From positions 186,001 through 250,000 of the forward strand of contig CAWBVZ010000001.1 of NCBI GenBank assembly GCA_963792385.1: a stretch of 64,000 nt of DNA, read 5' to 3'. The notes below the pieces were generated by a model, which saw nothing but the letters and a program-made list of their open reading frames with translations, was not told where the DNA came from and searched no databases. Source of the stretch: DASSUW01 sp963792385. Lineage in GTDB: Bacteria; Actinomycetota; Thermoleophilia; Solirubrobacterales; Solirubrobacteraceae. The translations under genes and the position numbers were made by a program. Of this stretch, positions 17,216-25,248 are shown piece after piece. Every line of letters starts with the position of its first letter. Positions within the stretch are counted from its first letter, which is position 1.

Positions 17216-18643
17216 ATGACGACCTTTGCAGACCTCGGACTCGCCGAGGACATCCTCGCGGCCCTCAAGGACGTGGGCTACGAATTGCCAAGCCCGATCC
17301 AGGAGCAGGCGATTCCCGTGCTGCTCGAAGGCCGTGACGTGATCGGCCAGGCGCAGACCGGCACCGGCAAGACCGCGGCGTTTGGGCTCCCGATGCTCCA
17401 GTCGGTCGATCCGACCGATCAGGATGTCCAAGGGCTCGTGCTGACCCCGACGCGCGAGCTCTGCATCCAGGTCACGCAGGCGCTGCGGACCTACGGCGCG
17501 CACCGCGGGATCAATCCGGTCGCCGTGTTCGGCGGCGCGTCGATCCGCGACCAGCAGGCGTACCTCAAGCAGGGCGCGCCGATCGTCGTCGGCACCGTCG
17601 GCCGCGTGCTCGACCTGATCTCGCGCCACTCGCTGATGCTGCACTCGTGCCGCTTCGTGGTGCTCGACGAGGCCGACGAGATGCTCGACCTCGGCTTCCT
17701 CGAGGACGTCGAGAAGATCCTCTCCAACACGCCCAACGGCCGTCAGACCGCGCTCTTCAGCGCCACGATGCCGGGGCCCATCCGCTCGCTCGCCGAACGC
17801 CATCTGTACGAGCCGGAGATGATCAAGGTCAAGGCAGCGACCCTGACCATCGACACCGTCGAGCAGTTCTACCTGGAGACGAAGGCGCAGGACAAGGTCG
17901 ACGCGCTGGCGCGCGTGCTGGAGGCCGAGCGGCCGACCCAGGCGATCGTCTTCGCGCGCACGAAGATCCGCACCGAGCAGCTCTACCGCACGCTGCGCGA
18001 CAAGGGCATGAACGTCAAGGCGCTGCACGGGGACATGAGCCAGGGATCGCGCGACGGCGTGATGATCTCGTTCAAGAGCGGCCGGCTCCCGATCCTCGTC
18101 GCCACCGACGTCGCCGCCCGCGGGCTCGACATCGTCGCGGTCACCCACATCGTCAACTTCGACGTGCCGACGTCACCGGACGTGTATGTCCACCGGATCG
18201 GCCGCACCGGCCGCGTCGGGCGCTCGGGTCGAGCGATCACGTTCGTCGAGCCGCGCCAGCGCCGCGACCTGGAAGCGATCGAGAAGCACGCCGGCACGAA
18301 GATCTCGCCGTGGGCGGAGGGCGCGCACGTGGCGCCGACCCCGCTGATCGAGCCGCCGCGTCGGCGGCACGTCAAGCCGAGCGACGCCAACGGCGCCGGC
18401 AACGGCGACTTCACGAAGCTGATTGCGTCCGGCGGCCGCGCCGCCGGGCTCGCCGAGTCCGACCTGATCCACGCGGTCACCTCGCAGGCCGGTATCGACG
18501 GCACCGCGGTGCGCAACGTGCGCGTGTTGGAGCGGTTTGCGCTGCTCGAGGTTCCGGCCGCCGACGCCGCCCGCGTGGCCGGCGCCGTGGACGGCACTGC
18601 GGTCCGGGGCCATACGCTCCGGGTCGAGACCGCACGCGCGTAA
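17216..18643 (+). CDS. DEAD-box ATP-dependent RNA helicase with DbpA-type RNA-binding tail
   Basis: 475 residues. Helicase motifs are complete: the Q motif (PSPIQEQAIP), motif I AQTGTGKTAAFG (about residue 46), PTRELCIQV, VGTVGRVLDL, DEADEMLDLGF (about 150), SATMPG, ATDVAARGLDI and HRIGRTGRVGRSG (about 325). After the core, a linker (AEGAHVAPTPLIEPPRRRH) leads to a C-terminal fold beginning GDFTKLIASGGRAAGL and ending VRGHTLRVETARA. It resembles the DbpA RNA-binding domain of CsdA/DbpA proteins. It likely acts in ribosome assembly or RNA turnover, notably in the cold. Confidence 0.95.
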   Translation: MTTFADLGLAEDILAALKDVGYELPSPIQEQAIPVLLEGRDVIGQAQTGTGKTAAFGLPMLQSVDPTDQDVQGLVLTPTRELCIQVTQALRTYGAHRGINPVAVFGGASIRDQQAYLKQGAPIVVGTVGRVLDLISRHSLMLHSCRFVVLDEADEMLDLGFLEDVEKILSNTPNGRQTALFSATMPGPIRSLAERHLYEPEMIKVKAATLTIDTVEQFYLETKAQDKVDALARVLEAERPTQAIVFARTKIRTEQLYRTLRDKGMNVKALHGDMSQGSRDGVMISFKSGRLPILVATDVAARGLDIVAVTHIVNFDVPTSPDVYVHRIGRTGRVGRSGRAITFVEPRQRRDLEAIEKHAGTKISPWAEGAHVAPTPLIEPPRRRHVKPSDANGAGNGDFTKLIASGGRAAGLAESDLIHAVTSQAGIDGTAVRNVRVLERFALLEVPAADAARVAGAVDGTAVRGHTLRVETARA

Positions 18644-18704
18644 TCCAGGTGCGGCTTACTCCCATTCGCAAGCTCATGGGAGCGCCTTAGATACCGTTGA
18701 CCCC

Positions 18705-19163
18705 ATGTCTCAGATGACGATGACCACGAACCACGGGGACATCGTCCTCGACCTGTTCGACGAGGACGCCCCGGAGACGGTGGCCAATTTCCGCCGCCTG
18801 GCCGAGGACGGTTTCTACGACGGCCTGATCTTCCACCGCGTGATCCCGGACTTCATGATCCAGGGCGGTTGCCCGGAGGGCACCGGCACCGGCGGTCCGG
18901 GCTACACGTTCAAGGACGAGTTCAACGACCACAAGGTCGTCAAGTACGCGCTCGCGATGGCGAACGCGGGGCCGAACACCAACGGCTCGCAGTTCTTCAT
19001 CGTGACCACCGACGCCGCGCCGTGGCTCGACGGCAAGCACACGGTGTTCGGCGAGGTGACGGACGGCACGGACGTGGTCGACACGATCGGCACGCTCCCG
19101 ACCGACGCGCGCGATCGCCCGACGGAAGAGGCGCGGATCGAGCGGCTCGCAGCCACGGCATAA
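18705..19163 (+). CDS. Peptidyl-prolyl cis-trans isomerase, cyclophilin type
   Basis: 152 residues, a bare cyclophilin domain without signal peptide, so cytosolic. The catalytic region FHRVIPDFMIQGGCPEGTG (Arg, Phe, Gln of the active site) and NTNGSQFFIVTTDAAPWLDG with HTVFGEVTDG are intact. It catalyses proline isomerisation in folding proteins. It sits 61 bases after the helicase gene and 17 bases before the aldehyde dehydrogenase gene on the same strand. The start at 18705 (MSQMTMTT) gives the usual bacterial length. Confidence 0.95.
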   Translation: MSQMTMTTNHGDIVLDLFDEDAPETVANFRRLAEDGFYDGLIFHRVIPDFMIQGGCPEGTGTGGPGYTFKDEFNDHKVVKYALAMANAGPNTNGSQFFIVTTDAAPWLDGKHTVFGEVTDGTDVVDTIGTLPTDARDRPTEEARIERLAATA

Positions 19164-19180
19164 GGGTCTAGCCTCCCGGC

Positions 19181-20701
19181 ATGGCCACGATCGAGCAGCC
19201 CACCGCGACAGAGACCATCGAGGTCGAGAACCCGGCGACGGGCAAGGTCATCCGGACCGTGCCCGTGACCTCTCCCGCCGAGGTGGCGGCCATGGTGGGT
19301 CGTGCCCGCGCGGCCCAGCCCGCGTGGGAGGCCCTCGGCTTCGAGGGCCGCGGCCGCGTGCTGCGGCGGATGCAGAAGTGGCTGGTCGACAACGCCGAGC
19401 GCGTGATCCAGACGATCGTCGACGAGAGCGGCAAGACATACGAGGACGCCGCCGTCGTCGAGCTCGCCTACGGCGCTGGGGCGCTCGGGTTCTGGGCCAA
19501 GCGCGCGCCGGACTACCTCGCCGACGAGAAGATCCGCTCGTCGAACCCGTTCGTCGCCGGCCGCAAGCTCGTTGTCCGCTATGGCCCGGTCGGCGTGGTC
19601 GGCGTGATCGGGCCGTGGAACTACCCGCTCACGAACTCCTTCGGTGACTCGATCCCGGCCCTGGCGGCCGGTAACGCGGTGGTCCTGAAGCCGTCCGAGA
19701 TCACGCCGCTTACCTCGCTGCTGCTCGCCGAGGGCATGCGCGAGAGCGGACTGCCGGAGAACGTCCTCCAGGTCGCGATCGGCGGCGGTGAGGTCGGCTC
19801 GGCGCTGGTCGACGCGGTCGACTTCGTCATGTTCACCGGCTCAACTGCGACCGGCAAGAAGGTGATGGCGCAGGCGGCGCAGACGCTCACCGGCGTCGCG
19901 CTCGAGCTGGGCGGCAAGGACCCGATGATCGTGCTCGCCGACGCCGACGTCGAGCGCGCGGCCAACGCCGCCACGTACTACGCGATGCAGAACGGCGGCC
20001 AGACCTGCGTCTCGATCGAGCGCGTGTACGTCGAGGAGCCGATCTACGACCGCTTCGTCGACGCCGTCACTGAGCGCGTCAAGGCGCTGCGCCAGGGCGT
20101 GCCGGACGGCCCCGCGAGCGTCGAGGTGGGAGCGATGACGTTCCCGCCGCAGATGGACATCGTCACCCGCCACGTCGAGCAGGCGCGCGAGGCCGGCGCG
20201 CGGATCACGACGGGCGGCCACGTGCGCGAGGGGTCGGGGCGGTTCTACGAGCCGACCGTGCTCGCCGACGTCGACCACTCCATGACCGCGATGACCGACG
20301 AGACGTTCGGGCCGACGATTCCGATCATGAAGGTCGCCGACGCGGAGGAGGCGATCCGCATGGCCAACGACTCCGCGTACGGCCTGGGCGCCTCGGTGTG
20401 GACGAAGGACACCAGCCGCGGCGAGCAGATCGCCCGCCGGCTGGAAAGCGGCTACGCGTGCGTCAACGACGCGAACATCAACTACTTCGCCTACGAGCTG
20501 CCGATGGGCGGGTGGAAGGACTCCGGGCTCGGCGTCCGCCACGGCGCGGCCGGCATCCGCAAGTACACGCGCCAGCAGGCGATCCTCGTCACCCGGATCG
20601 CGATGAAGCGCGACGTGCACTTCTTCCCGTACAAGCCGCGCACGACGAAGCTGCTGGGGCAGCTGACGAAGCTGCTGTACGGGCGCGGCAAGCGCGACTA
20701 G
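19181..20701 (+). CDS. NAD(P)-dependent aldehyde dehydrogenase (succinate-semialdehyde type)
   Basis: 506 residues of the ALDH superfamily. Cofactor binding is seen in VGPWNYPL-like GVIGPWNYPLTNSF and LKPSEITPLTS, followed by FTGSTATGKKVM. The general-base Glu lies in ALELGGKDPM (about residue 242) and the nucleophile Cys in NGGQTCVSIER (about 275). The closing motif TFGPTIPIMKV is present. The C-terminal extension ending KPRTTKLLGQLTKLLYGR is typical of a membrane-associated or fatty/coniferyl aldehyde branch, so the exact substrate is open. Palindromic element 2 starts 22 bases after its stop. Confidence 0.92.
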   Translation: MATIEQPTATETIEVENPATGKVIRTVPVTSPAEVAAMVGRARAAQPAWEALGFEGRGRVLRRMQKWLVDNAERVIQTIVDESGKTYEDAAVVELAYGAGALGFWAKRAPDYLADEKIRSSNPFVAGRKLVVRYGPVGVVGVIGPWNYPLTNSFGDSIPALAAGNAVVLKPSEITPLTSLLLAEGMRESGLPENVLQVAIGGGEVGSALVDAVDFVMFTGSTATGKKVMAQAAQTLTGVALELGGKDPMIVLADADVERAANAATYYAMQNGGQTCVSIERVYVEEPIYDRFVDAVTERVKALRQGVPDGPASVEVGAMTFPPQMDIVTRHVEQAREAGARITTGGHVREGSGRFYEPTVLADVDHSMTAMTDETFGPTIPIMKVADAEEAIRMANDSAYGLGASVWTKDTSRGEQIARRLESGYACVNDANINYFAYELPMGGWKDSGLGVRHGAAGIRKYTRQQAILVTRIAMKRDVHFFPYKPRTTKLLGQLTKLLYGRGKRD

Positions 20702-20723
20702 CAACCCCGCAGCGGGCCGCGGC

Positions 20724-20871
20724 GAACGTCAACCCCGCTGGGTGAGGAGGTGGGGGATTCGGCCGCGACCGCGGGTCCTTGGCGCTTTCACGGCGCATAT
20801 CGCCGTAAAGGCGCCAACCTGCAGCACGCGCTGACGGACACCCACTTCCCCACCCAGCGCAGTTGACGTTC
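20724..20871. repeat. Palindromic intergenic element, copy 2 (148 bases)
   Basis: Left end GAACGTCAACCCCGCTGGG and right end CCCAGCGCAGTTGACGTTC. The whole element is an imperfect palindrome. Its centre is the hairpin GGCGCTTTCACGGCG, loop, CGCCGTAAAGGCGCC around 20780-20814. It lies between convergent genes, 22 bases after the aldehyde dehydrogenase stop and 20 bases after the RTX-like gene stop, so it could end both transcripts. It has no coding capacity. Confidence 0.85.
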
Positions 20872-20891
20872 CCCGGCCCGCTACGGCGGGC

Positions 20892-21305
20892 CTAGCAGTC
20901 CTTCACGATGTCCATCGCGTCGGTCGTGGCGGAGTCGTTGCCGCTACCGCAGTCGATCACGTCGCGCCCGCCGTTGCGGGCGTAGACGCGGTCCGCGCCG
21001 CTGCCGGCGGAGATTCGATCGCTGCCGGGGCCGCCGGTGATGCGGTCGGCGCCGGAGCCGCCGTACAGGGTGTCGCTCCCGTCGCCTCCGTACAGGCGGT
21101 CCGCGCCGCTGCTGCCGTAGATGACGTCGCTGCCGCCACGGCCGCTGAGCCGGTCGGCGCCTCCGAATCCGTACATCTGATCCTGGCCCGCGGTCCCGTG
21201 CAGAACGTCTGGGCCGGAGTCGCCGCGGATCACGGCCGCGAACGCGGTGGTCGCGAGGACGAGGCACGCGGCAGGTACGGACGCAACCACGAGAACGCGG
21301 TGCAT
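20892..21305 (-). CDS. Small secreted RTX-like calcium-binding repeat protein
   Basis: 137 residues. A signal peptide (HRVLVVASVPAACLVLATTA) is followed by about eight nonapeptide RTX repeats, for example GFGGADRLSG, GRGGSDVIYG, SSGADRLYGG, DGSDTLYGGSGADRI and SGADRVYARNGG. Such GGxGxDxxx repeats form a parallel beta-roll that folds on calcium outside the cell. The protein ends DAMDIVKDC. No enzyme domain is attached, so it is a bare beta-roll of unknown role. A perfect Shine-Dalgarno (AAGGAGG) precedes ATG 21305. It ends beside palindromic element 2. Confidence 0.85.
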   Translation of the reverse strand: MHRVLVVASVPAACLVLATTAFAAVIRGDSGPDVLHGTAGQDQMYGFGGADRLSGRGGSDVIYGSSGADRLYGGDGSDTLYGGSGADRITGGPGSDRISAGSGADRVYARNGGRDVIDCGSGNDSATTDAMDIVKDC

Positions 21306-21384
21306 GGTCCCTCCTTGGTGGTACGTCATGGGCATCCCGGGGTGTCCATCCCCGCCCCGAAGTGCCCCCCCGAATCCGGCGAGC

Positions 21385-22704
21385 CTACGGAGCACCGCCG
21401 AACGCCTTCTCCAGCGCCTGCGTGACGTTACTCGTGGCCTGATCGACCTTGGCCTGGGCTTCGGCGACGTTCTGCTGCGCCTGTTGGGTGTTCTGCTGTG
21501 CCTGCCGGGTGCGCACCTGCGCTTGCTGGGTGCGCACCTGCGCCTGCCGTGTCTTCTCCTGAGCGGCGCGGATCGCCTGCCTGGCCTTGCGGACGCGTTG
21601 CTGTGACCGCGCGACCGCCCGCCGGGCCGCGGCCTGCTTCTTCGCGGCGGCGTTCCGCTGGACCGCGTCGCGCGCCGCCGTGGTGGCAGCCTGCGTGCGA
21701 GCGACGGGTAGCGCCGAGTGACCGGCGGCGTCCACCGAGCGCGCCGGAGCGCTGACAGCCCGTGCCGGTGCCGGCGAGCGCGGCGGCTCGTCGCGTGCGA
21801 CGACCGCCACGCACCCGGCGGCGACGCCCACCGCCACGCAACCGGCGGCGACTTTCACGGCCAGCGCGCCGCCCAGCGCCGTGCCCGCGGACGCCTCGGC
21901 GGCGGCAGGCGCACGGTCCCAGACACGCGCCAGCGTCTGTGCGGCGTGCTCGACGACGCCGCGCGCTCGGTCGTCGGACCCGCCGGCGAGCGCCACCGGC
22001 AGCAGCGAGAGGCGCCCTTCGCGGCGGAGGGCGGCGACGGTGGCGCGGCATGCCGGGCAGCCCGCGAGGTGGTGCTCCAGCCGCGTCCGGCGCCGGCCGG
22101 CGATCTCCCATCCGAACGACAGCGCGCGGAGGGTGCTGGCGGTCGCCGCACAGCGCTCCCCCGCGCTTGCGGCCGTGACTCCATCGGCGAGCCGGCGGTG
22201 CCCGCTGTCGGACAGCTTGCGGGCGCGCCGCGCGCTCACGCCCAAGCTGGCCGCGACGTCGTCGAGGCCGAGGCCGAGCGACCGCAGGAGCACGGCGGTG
22301 CGCTCGCGCTCCGGCAGGTCGGCCAGCGCCTCCTGCACCGCTTGCAGCGACTCGCGCCCGGCGGCGAAGTCCTCAGGCGCGGGATCGCGGCTCGCGAGCC
22401 GGTCGTCGAGCGGCGCGGCCGGTGCCCGGACCGGGCGCAGCTCGCGCCGGTGGAACCGGTGCCACATGATCCCCGCGAGGTAGCCGGCCGGGTCGCCGAC
22501 AACCGCCGGCGCGGGCCGCCGCACGAGCTCGAGCCACGCCTCCTGGTACGCCTCGTCCGCCGCTTCGTCGAGATCGTGGAACGCCTGCTGCCCGGCGCGC
22601 CGGGCCCGCGCGATGAAGCGCCGCCGTGCCTCCGCGCGCAGACCCTCGAAGTCCCGATGCGGGTCGAGTTGAGCGCTGATTGTCGGCTGCAGTCCGGCTT
22701 CCAT
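21385..22704 (-). CDS. ECF-type sigma factor fused to zinc-finger, membrane helix and coiled-coil tail
   Basis: 439 residues. Residues 1-180 look like an ECF sigma factor: a sigma-2 region (DEAADEAYQEAWLELVRRP), GYLAGIMWHRFHRRE, then the sigma-4 helix-turn-helix (LPERERTAVLLRSLGLGLDD, VAASLGVSARRARKL). Near residue 213 an HHLAGCPAC motif resembles the zf-HC2 of anti-sigma factors. A hydrophobic Ala/Val stretch at about 275-300 could span the membrane. Residues 345-430 form an Ala/Gln-rich coiled coil built from repeats such as RTQQAQV and RTRQAQQ. Sigma and anti-sigma-like parts in one chain suggest a membrane-tethered sigma factor; this is inference. Confidence 0.75.
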   Translation of the reverse strand: MEAGLQPTISAQLDPHRDFEGLRAEARRRFIARARRAGQQAFHDLDEAADEAYQEAWLELVRRPAPAVVGDPAGYLAGIMWHRFHRRELRPVRAPAAPLDDRLASRDPAPEDFAAGRESLQAVQEALADLPERERTAVLLRSLGLGLDDVAASLGVSARRARKLSDSGHRRLADGVTAASAGERCAATASTLRALSFGWEIAGRRRTRLEHHLAGCPACRATVAALRREGRLSLLPVALAGGSDDRARGVVEHAAQTLARVWDRAPAAAEASAGTALGGALAVKVAAGCVAVGVAAGCVAVVARDEPPRSPAPARAVSAPARSVDAAGHSALPVARTQAATTAARDAVQRNAAAKKQAAARRAVARSQQRVRKARQAIRAAQEKTRQAQVRTQQAQVRTRQAQQNTQQAQQNVAEAQAKVDQATSNVTQALEKAFGGAP

Positions 22705-22742
22705 CCGTGACGCCTCGGATGCCCAGCCGGGAGCGTACCCGC

Positions 22743-24131
22743 TCAGCGCTCGAGTAGCGCGATGCTCGCCAGACCTTCGAGGCTGCGCTCGAGCTCCTCG
22801 CCGGGGCGGCCGAGCTCATCCAGGAGCGCTGCGCGGTCGCGCGTGCCGTCGAGCAGCGTGATCAGCCGGCGCCCGAGCGCGTCGGGGACGTCGACGCTCG
22901 CGTGGCGCAGGTTCGTGATGCGCGTCCCCTCGGCCGCCTGCAGCCGCGCCAGCGCGCTGGCGACCGGCCGCTCGGACGCCGTCGCCACGATCTCCGGCGA
23001 CCACGTGTGCAGCTCCACGAAGTTCGCCGCATACGCGCGCAGCAACGTCTCGCACAGCACGTCGGGGCTGTCCTGCGAGCCGATCAGGTCGGCGACGGGG
23101 AGGGCGCGCGGCCACGCGTCGGCAAGCTGCACGAGCGCGCGCTTGACCAACTCGTGGTCGGTCGTCAGCGACGTCCCGCGAGGGCCGCGGAACTCGACCC
23201 GGCCGGGCGTGAGGTCGTCCACGGGCCGCGCCGGGCTGGCGGCGAGCATCCCGAGTACGACGCGCGGGGCCGGCTCGCTGAGCTCCGCGTCTGCGCGGCA
23301 CAGCAGCGTCTGCCGGAACATCCGGCCCTTGAAGAAGTCCAGGTACTGCTCGCGGGCGATCACGTCGTCACCACCGAGCTCGGCGGGCAGCGCCCCGGCC
23401 GGCATCTCGAACACGTCCGCTTCGGCGAGGAAGCGCAGCCCATGGCGTGCCGCGTGGTCGGCGAAATCGGCGAACAGGACCGCGTCGTGATGCTCGGCGA
23501 GCTCGTCGTGGAAGAGCGCGGAGTCGCCCTGGGCGAGCGCCCACTCGGCCTGCCACGCGAGCCGCCGGCGCAACTCGTCGCCGTCCGCCCCGGCGGCGGC
23601 GACGGCCGTCAGCAAGGCCCGCGCCTGCGCGATCCGCTCCTCGGGTTCGTCCACGTCGCGCAGGTGCCAGCGCAGCATCTGGCGGGTGATCTCGCGCAGG
23701 TGGCCACCGGGGAGCACGTCGTAGGAGACGTAGGCGACGCCATGCGCGGCGAGGTGGGAGCGGCAGGCGGCGAGCAGGGCGTCGCGCGCGCTCGGCTCGA
23801 TCCACGAGTACACGCCGTGCGCGATGACGTAGTCGAAGCTGCCCAGGTCCGGCAGGGCCTGGAGGTCGGCGACCCGGACGTCGAGGTTCTCCAGCGCGAG
23901 CGCGCGCGCCAGCGCCGCCGCGCGCTCGACCGCCGTGGCCGAGAGGTCGATGCCGGTGAAGGCGGCGTCCGGCAGCGCGTACGCCATCGGCACGAGGTTG
24001 CCGCCGTCGCCGCAGCCAAGTTCGAGCAGTCGGCACGCCGCGGGCGCCGCCGGGCTCAGCCCGAACAGCGTGGCGACCGTCGCGAGGCGGTCGGGATGGG
24101 TCTGTGCGAACGCGTGCCCCGGGTAGGGCAC
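22743..24131 (-). CDS. SAM-dependent methyltransferase with regulatory domain (protein-methyltransferase-like)
   Basis: 462 residues. The class I SAM-binding core has motif I LLELGCGDGGNLVPMA (about residues 35-50), GIDLSATAVERA and HGVYSWIEPSARDALLA. The middle segment FFKGRMFRQTLLCRA and the C-terminal winged-helix-like part (residues about 260-460) match the regulatory domain of the PKMT-like methyltransferase family, some members of which methylate lysines of surface proteins. The chosen GTG (24131) trims the usual YDxVPYPG beginning; the frame is open a few codons further to a CTG. It is next to and downstream of an orphan hcp gene. Confidence 0.85.
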   Translation of the reverse strand: MPYPGHAFAQTHPDRLATVATLFGLSPAAPAACRLLELGCGDGGNLVPMAYALPDAAFTGIDLSATAVERAAALARALALENLDVRVADLQALPDLGSFDYVIAHGVYSWIEPSARDALLAACRSHLAAHGVAYVSYDVLPGGHLREITRQMLRWHLRDVDEPEERIAQARALLTAVAAAGADGDELRRRLAWQAEWALAQGDSALFHDELAEHHDAVLFADFADHAARHGLRFLAEADVFEMPAGALPAELGGDDVIAREQYLDFFKGRMFRQTLLCRADAELSEPAPRVVLGMLAASPARPVDDLTPGRVEFRGPRGTSLTTDHELVKRALVQLADAWPRALPVADLIGSQDSPDVLCETLLRAYAANFVELHTWSPEIVATASERPVASALARLQAAEGTRITNLRHASVDVPDALGRRLITLLDGTRDRAALLDELGRPGEELERSLEGLASIALLER

Positions 24132-24151
24132 GCGGTCGTAGCCGGTGGCCG

Positions 24152-24634
24152 TCAGACCTTGGTGTTGGTCTTGATGTCCCAGCCGGCGTTGATCGCGTTG
24201 CCGAGCGATCCGTCCGCCTTCTGTGGCTTGTACGACAAGACGACCTGGGCGGCGTTCAGTGAGACCGAATCGGCCGGGACATCGCCGCCCTCGCTGCCGC
24301 TCGTCGAGTAGCTGGTGACGAGCACGTCGGAGAACGTGAAGGTCAGGAACTCCTGCTGTTCCTTGCCGACCCTGCGGCCGACGAGCTTGGCCTGCTTGAT
24401 GTGCTCACCGCTGGCGCACGCGAGGAACAGCTTCGGGCTCGCCTTGCTCGTCGCGGTCATGAAGTTGAAGTCCGAGAAGGACACCTTCCCGGCACCGGCG
24501 CCCGAGCCGGTCTCGTGCGAGCCCGCGTTCGCCTCGCCCCAGGACCAGGCCATCACGTCGATCCAGTCCTTGTGTTTCGCATCCAGGCTCTCGCCCGCGA
24601 TGCCGGTGATCTGCAAGAAGAAGTCGACGGACAT
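24152..24634 (-). CDS. Hcp family protein (type VI secretion tube-like), orphan
   Basis: 160 residues from ATG 24634. Hcp features include DFFLQITGIAGESLDAKHKD and IDVMAWSWGEAN at the start, FSDFNFMTATSKASPKLFLA in the middle, FLTFTFSDVLVTSYSTSGS, and the C-terminal VSLNAAQVVLSYKPQKADGS. Hcp hexamers stack into the type VI tube in Gram-negative bacteria. No sheath, baseplate or ATPase gene is visible nearby, so this is an orphan. Such lone Hcp-like proteins are known in actinobacteria and their role is unclear. It is followed 20 bases later by the methyltransferase gene. Confidence 0.88.
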   Translation of the reverse strand: MSVDFFLQITGIAGESLDAKHKDWIDVMAWSWGEANAGSHETGSGAGAGKVSFSDFNFMTATSKASPKLFLACASGEHIKQAKLVGRRVGKEQQEFLTFTFSDVLVTSYSTSGSEGGDVPADSVSLNAAQVVLSYKPQKADGSLGNAINAGWDIKTNTKV

Positions 24635-24642
24635 GTGGGCGA

Positions 24643-25248
24643 CTATCTCAGAAGGCCGTGTATCTCGGCAAGCGTTTCCGGCGCGTCGCCGCGGTGGAGC
24701 ACGGTCGCCATGCCGAGCGCCCGCGCGGGCTTGAGGTTGCCGGGCAGGTCGTCGACGAATACGCACGCCGAAGGCGGCAGCCCGAGCCGCTCGGTGGCAA
24801 GCTCGTAGACCGCCGGGTCGGGCTTGCGGATCCCGACCTCGCTGGAGATCACCACGGTGTCGAACAGCTCGGTCAGGAGCACCGCGTCGTAGGCGAGCGC
24901 GTCGCCCCACGAGTTCGAGAGCAGGCCGGTGCGCACGCCGCCATCGTGCAACTCACGGACGCCGTCGAGCATCGCAACGTCTGGCGCCATACCCGCGAAC
25001 AGGCGGCTGATGAGGCCGTCGGGCGACACGCCGAGCAACGCTCCGAAGCGCGGCTCGAACCCCGCGGCGTCCAGCTCACCGGTCTCGAGCGCCGCGAGTA
25101 GCGCTCGCGCCTCCGGGTCATTGCGGAAGCGGTCCCGCACCGTCTCGTCCGGCAGCGCTTCCGCCTGGCAAAACGCGCGAAACGAGGCGAACACGTCGGT
25201 CGTCAGCACGCCGCCGTAGTCGAGGATCAGTCCGCTGCGATCGCCCAT
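24643..25248 (-). CDS. HAD-superfamily hydrolase (HAD-IA, ACAD10-like)
   Basis: 201 residues. HAD motif I is GLILDYGGVLTTDVFASF, in which the nucleophile Asp is followed by Tyr-Gly-Gly (DYGG rather than DxD). Motif II is LLSNSWGD, motif III has EVGIRKPDPAVY, and motif IV is VFVDDLPGNL. This subgroup resembles the HAD part of ACAD10 and soluble epoxide hydrolase N-domains. It overlaps the APH-like gene upstream by 22 bases, so the two are translationally coupled. The natural substrate is not known; a phosphorylated hydroxy-acyl compound is a plausible inference. Confidence 0.88.
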   Translation of the reverse strand: MGDRSGLILDYGGVLTTDVFASFRAFCQAEALPDETVRDRFRNDPEARALLAALETGELDAAGFEPRFGALLGVSPDGLISRLFAGMAPDVAMLDGVRELHDGGVRTGLLSNSWGDALAYDAVLLTELFDTVVISSEVGIRKPDPAVYELATERLGLPPSACVFVDDLPGNLKPARALGMATVLHRGDAPETLAEIHGLLR

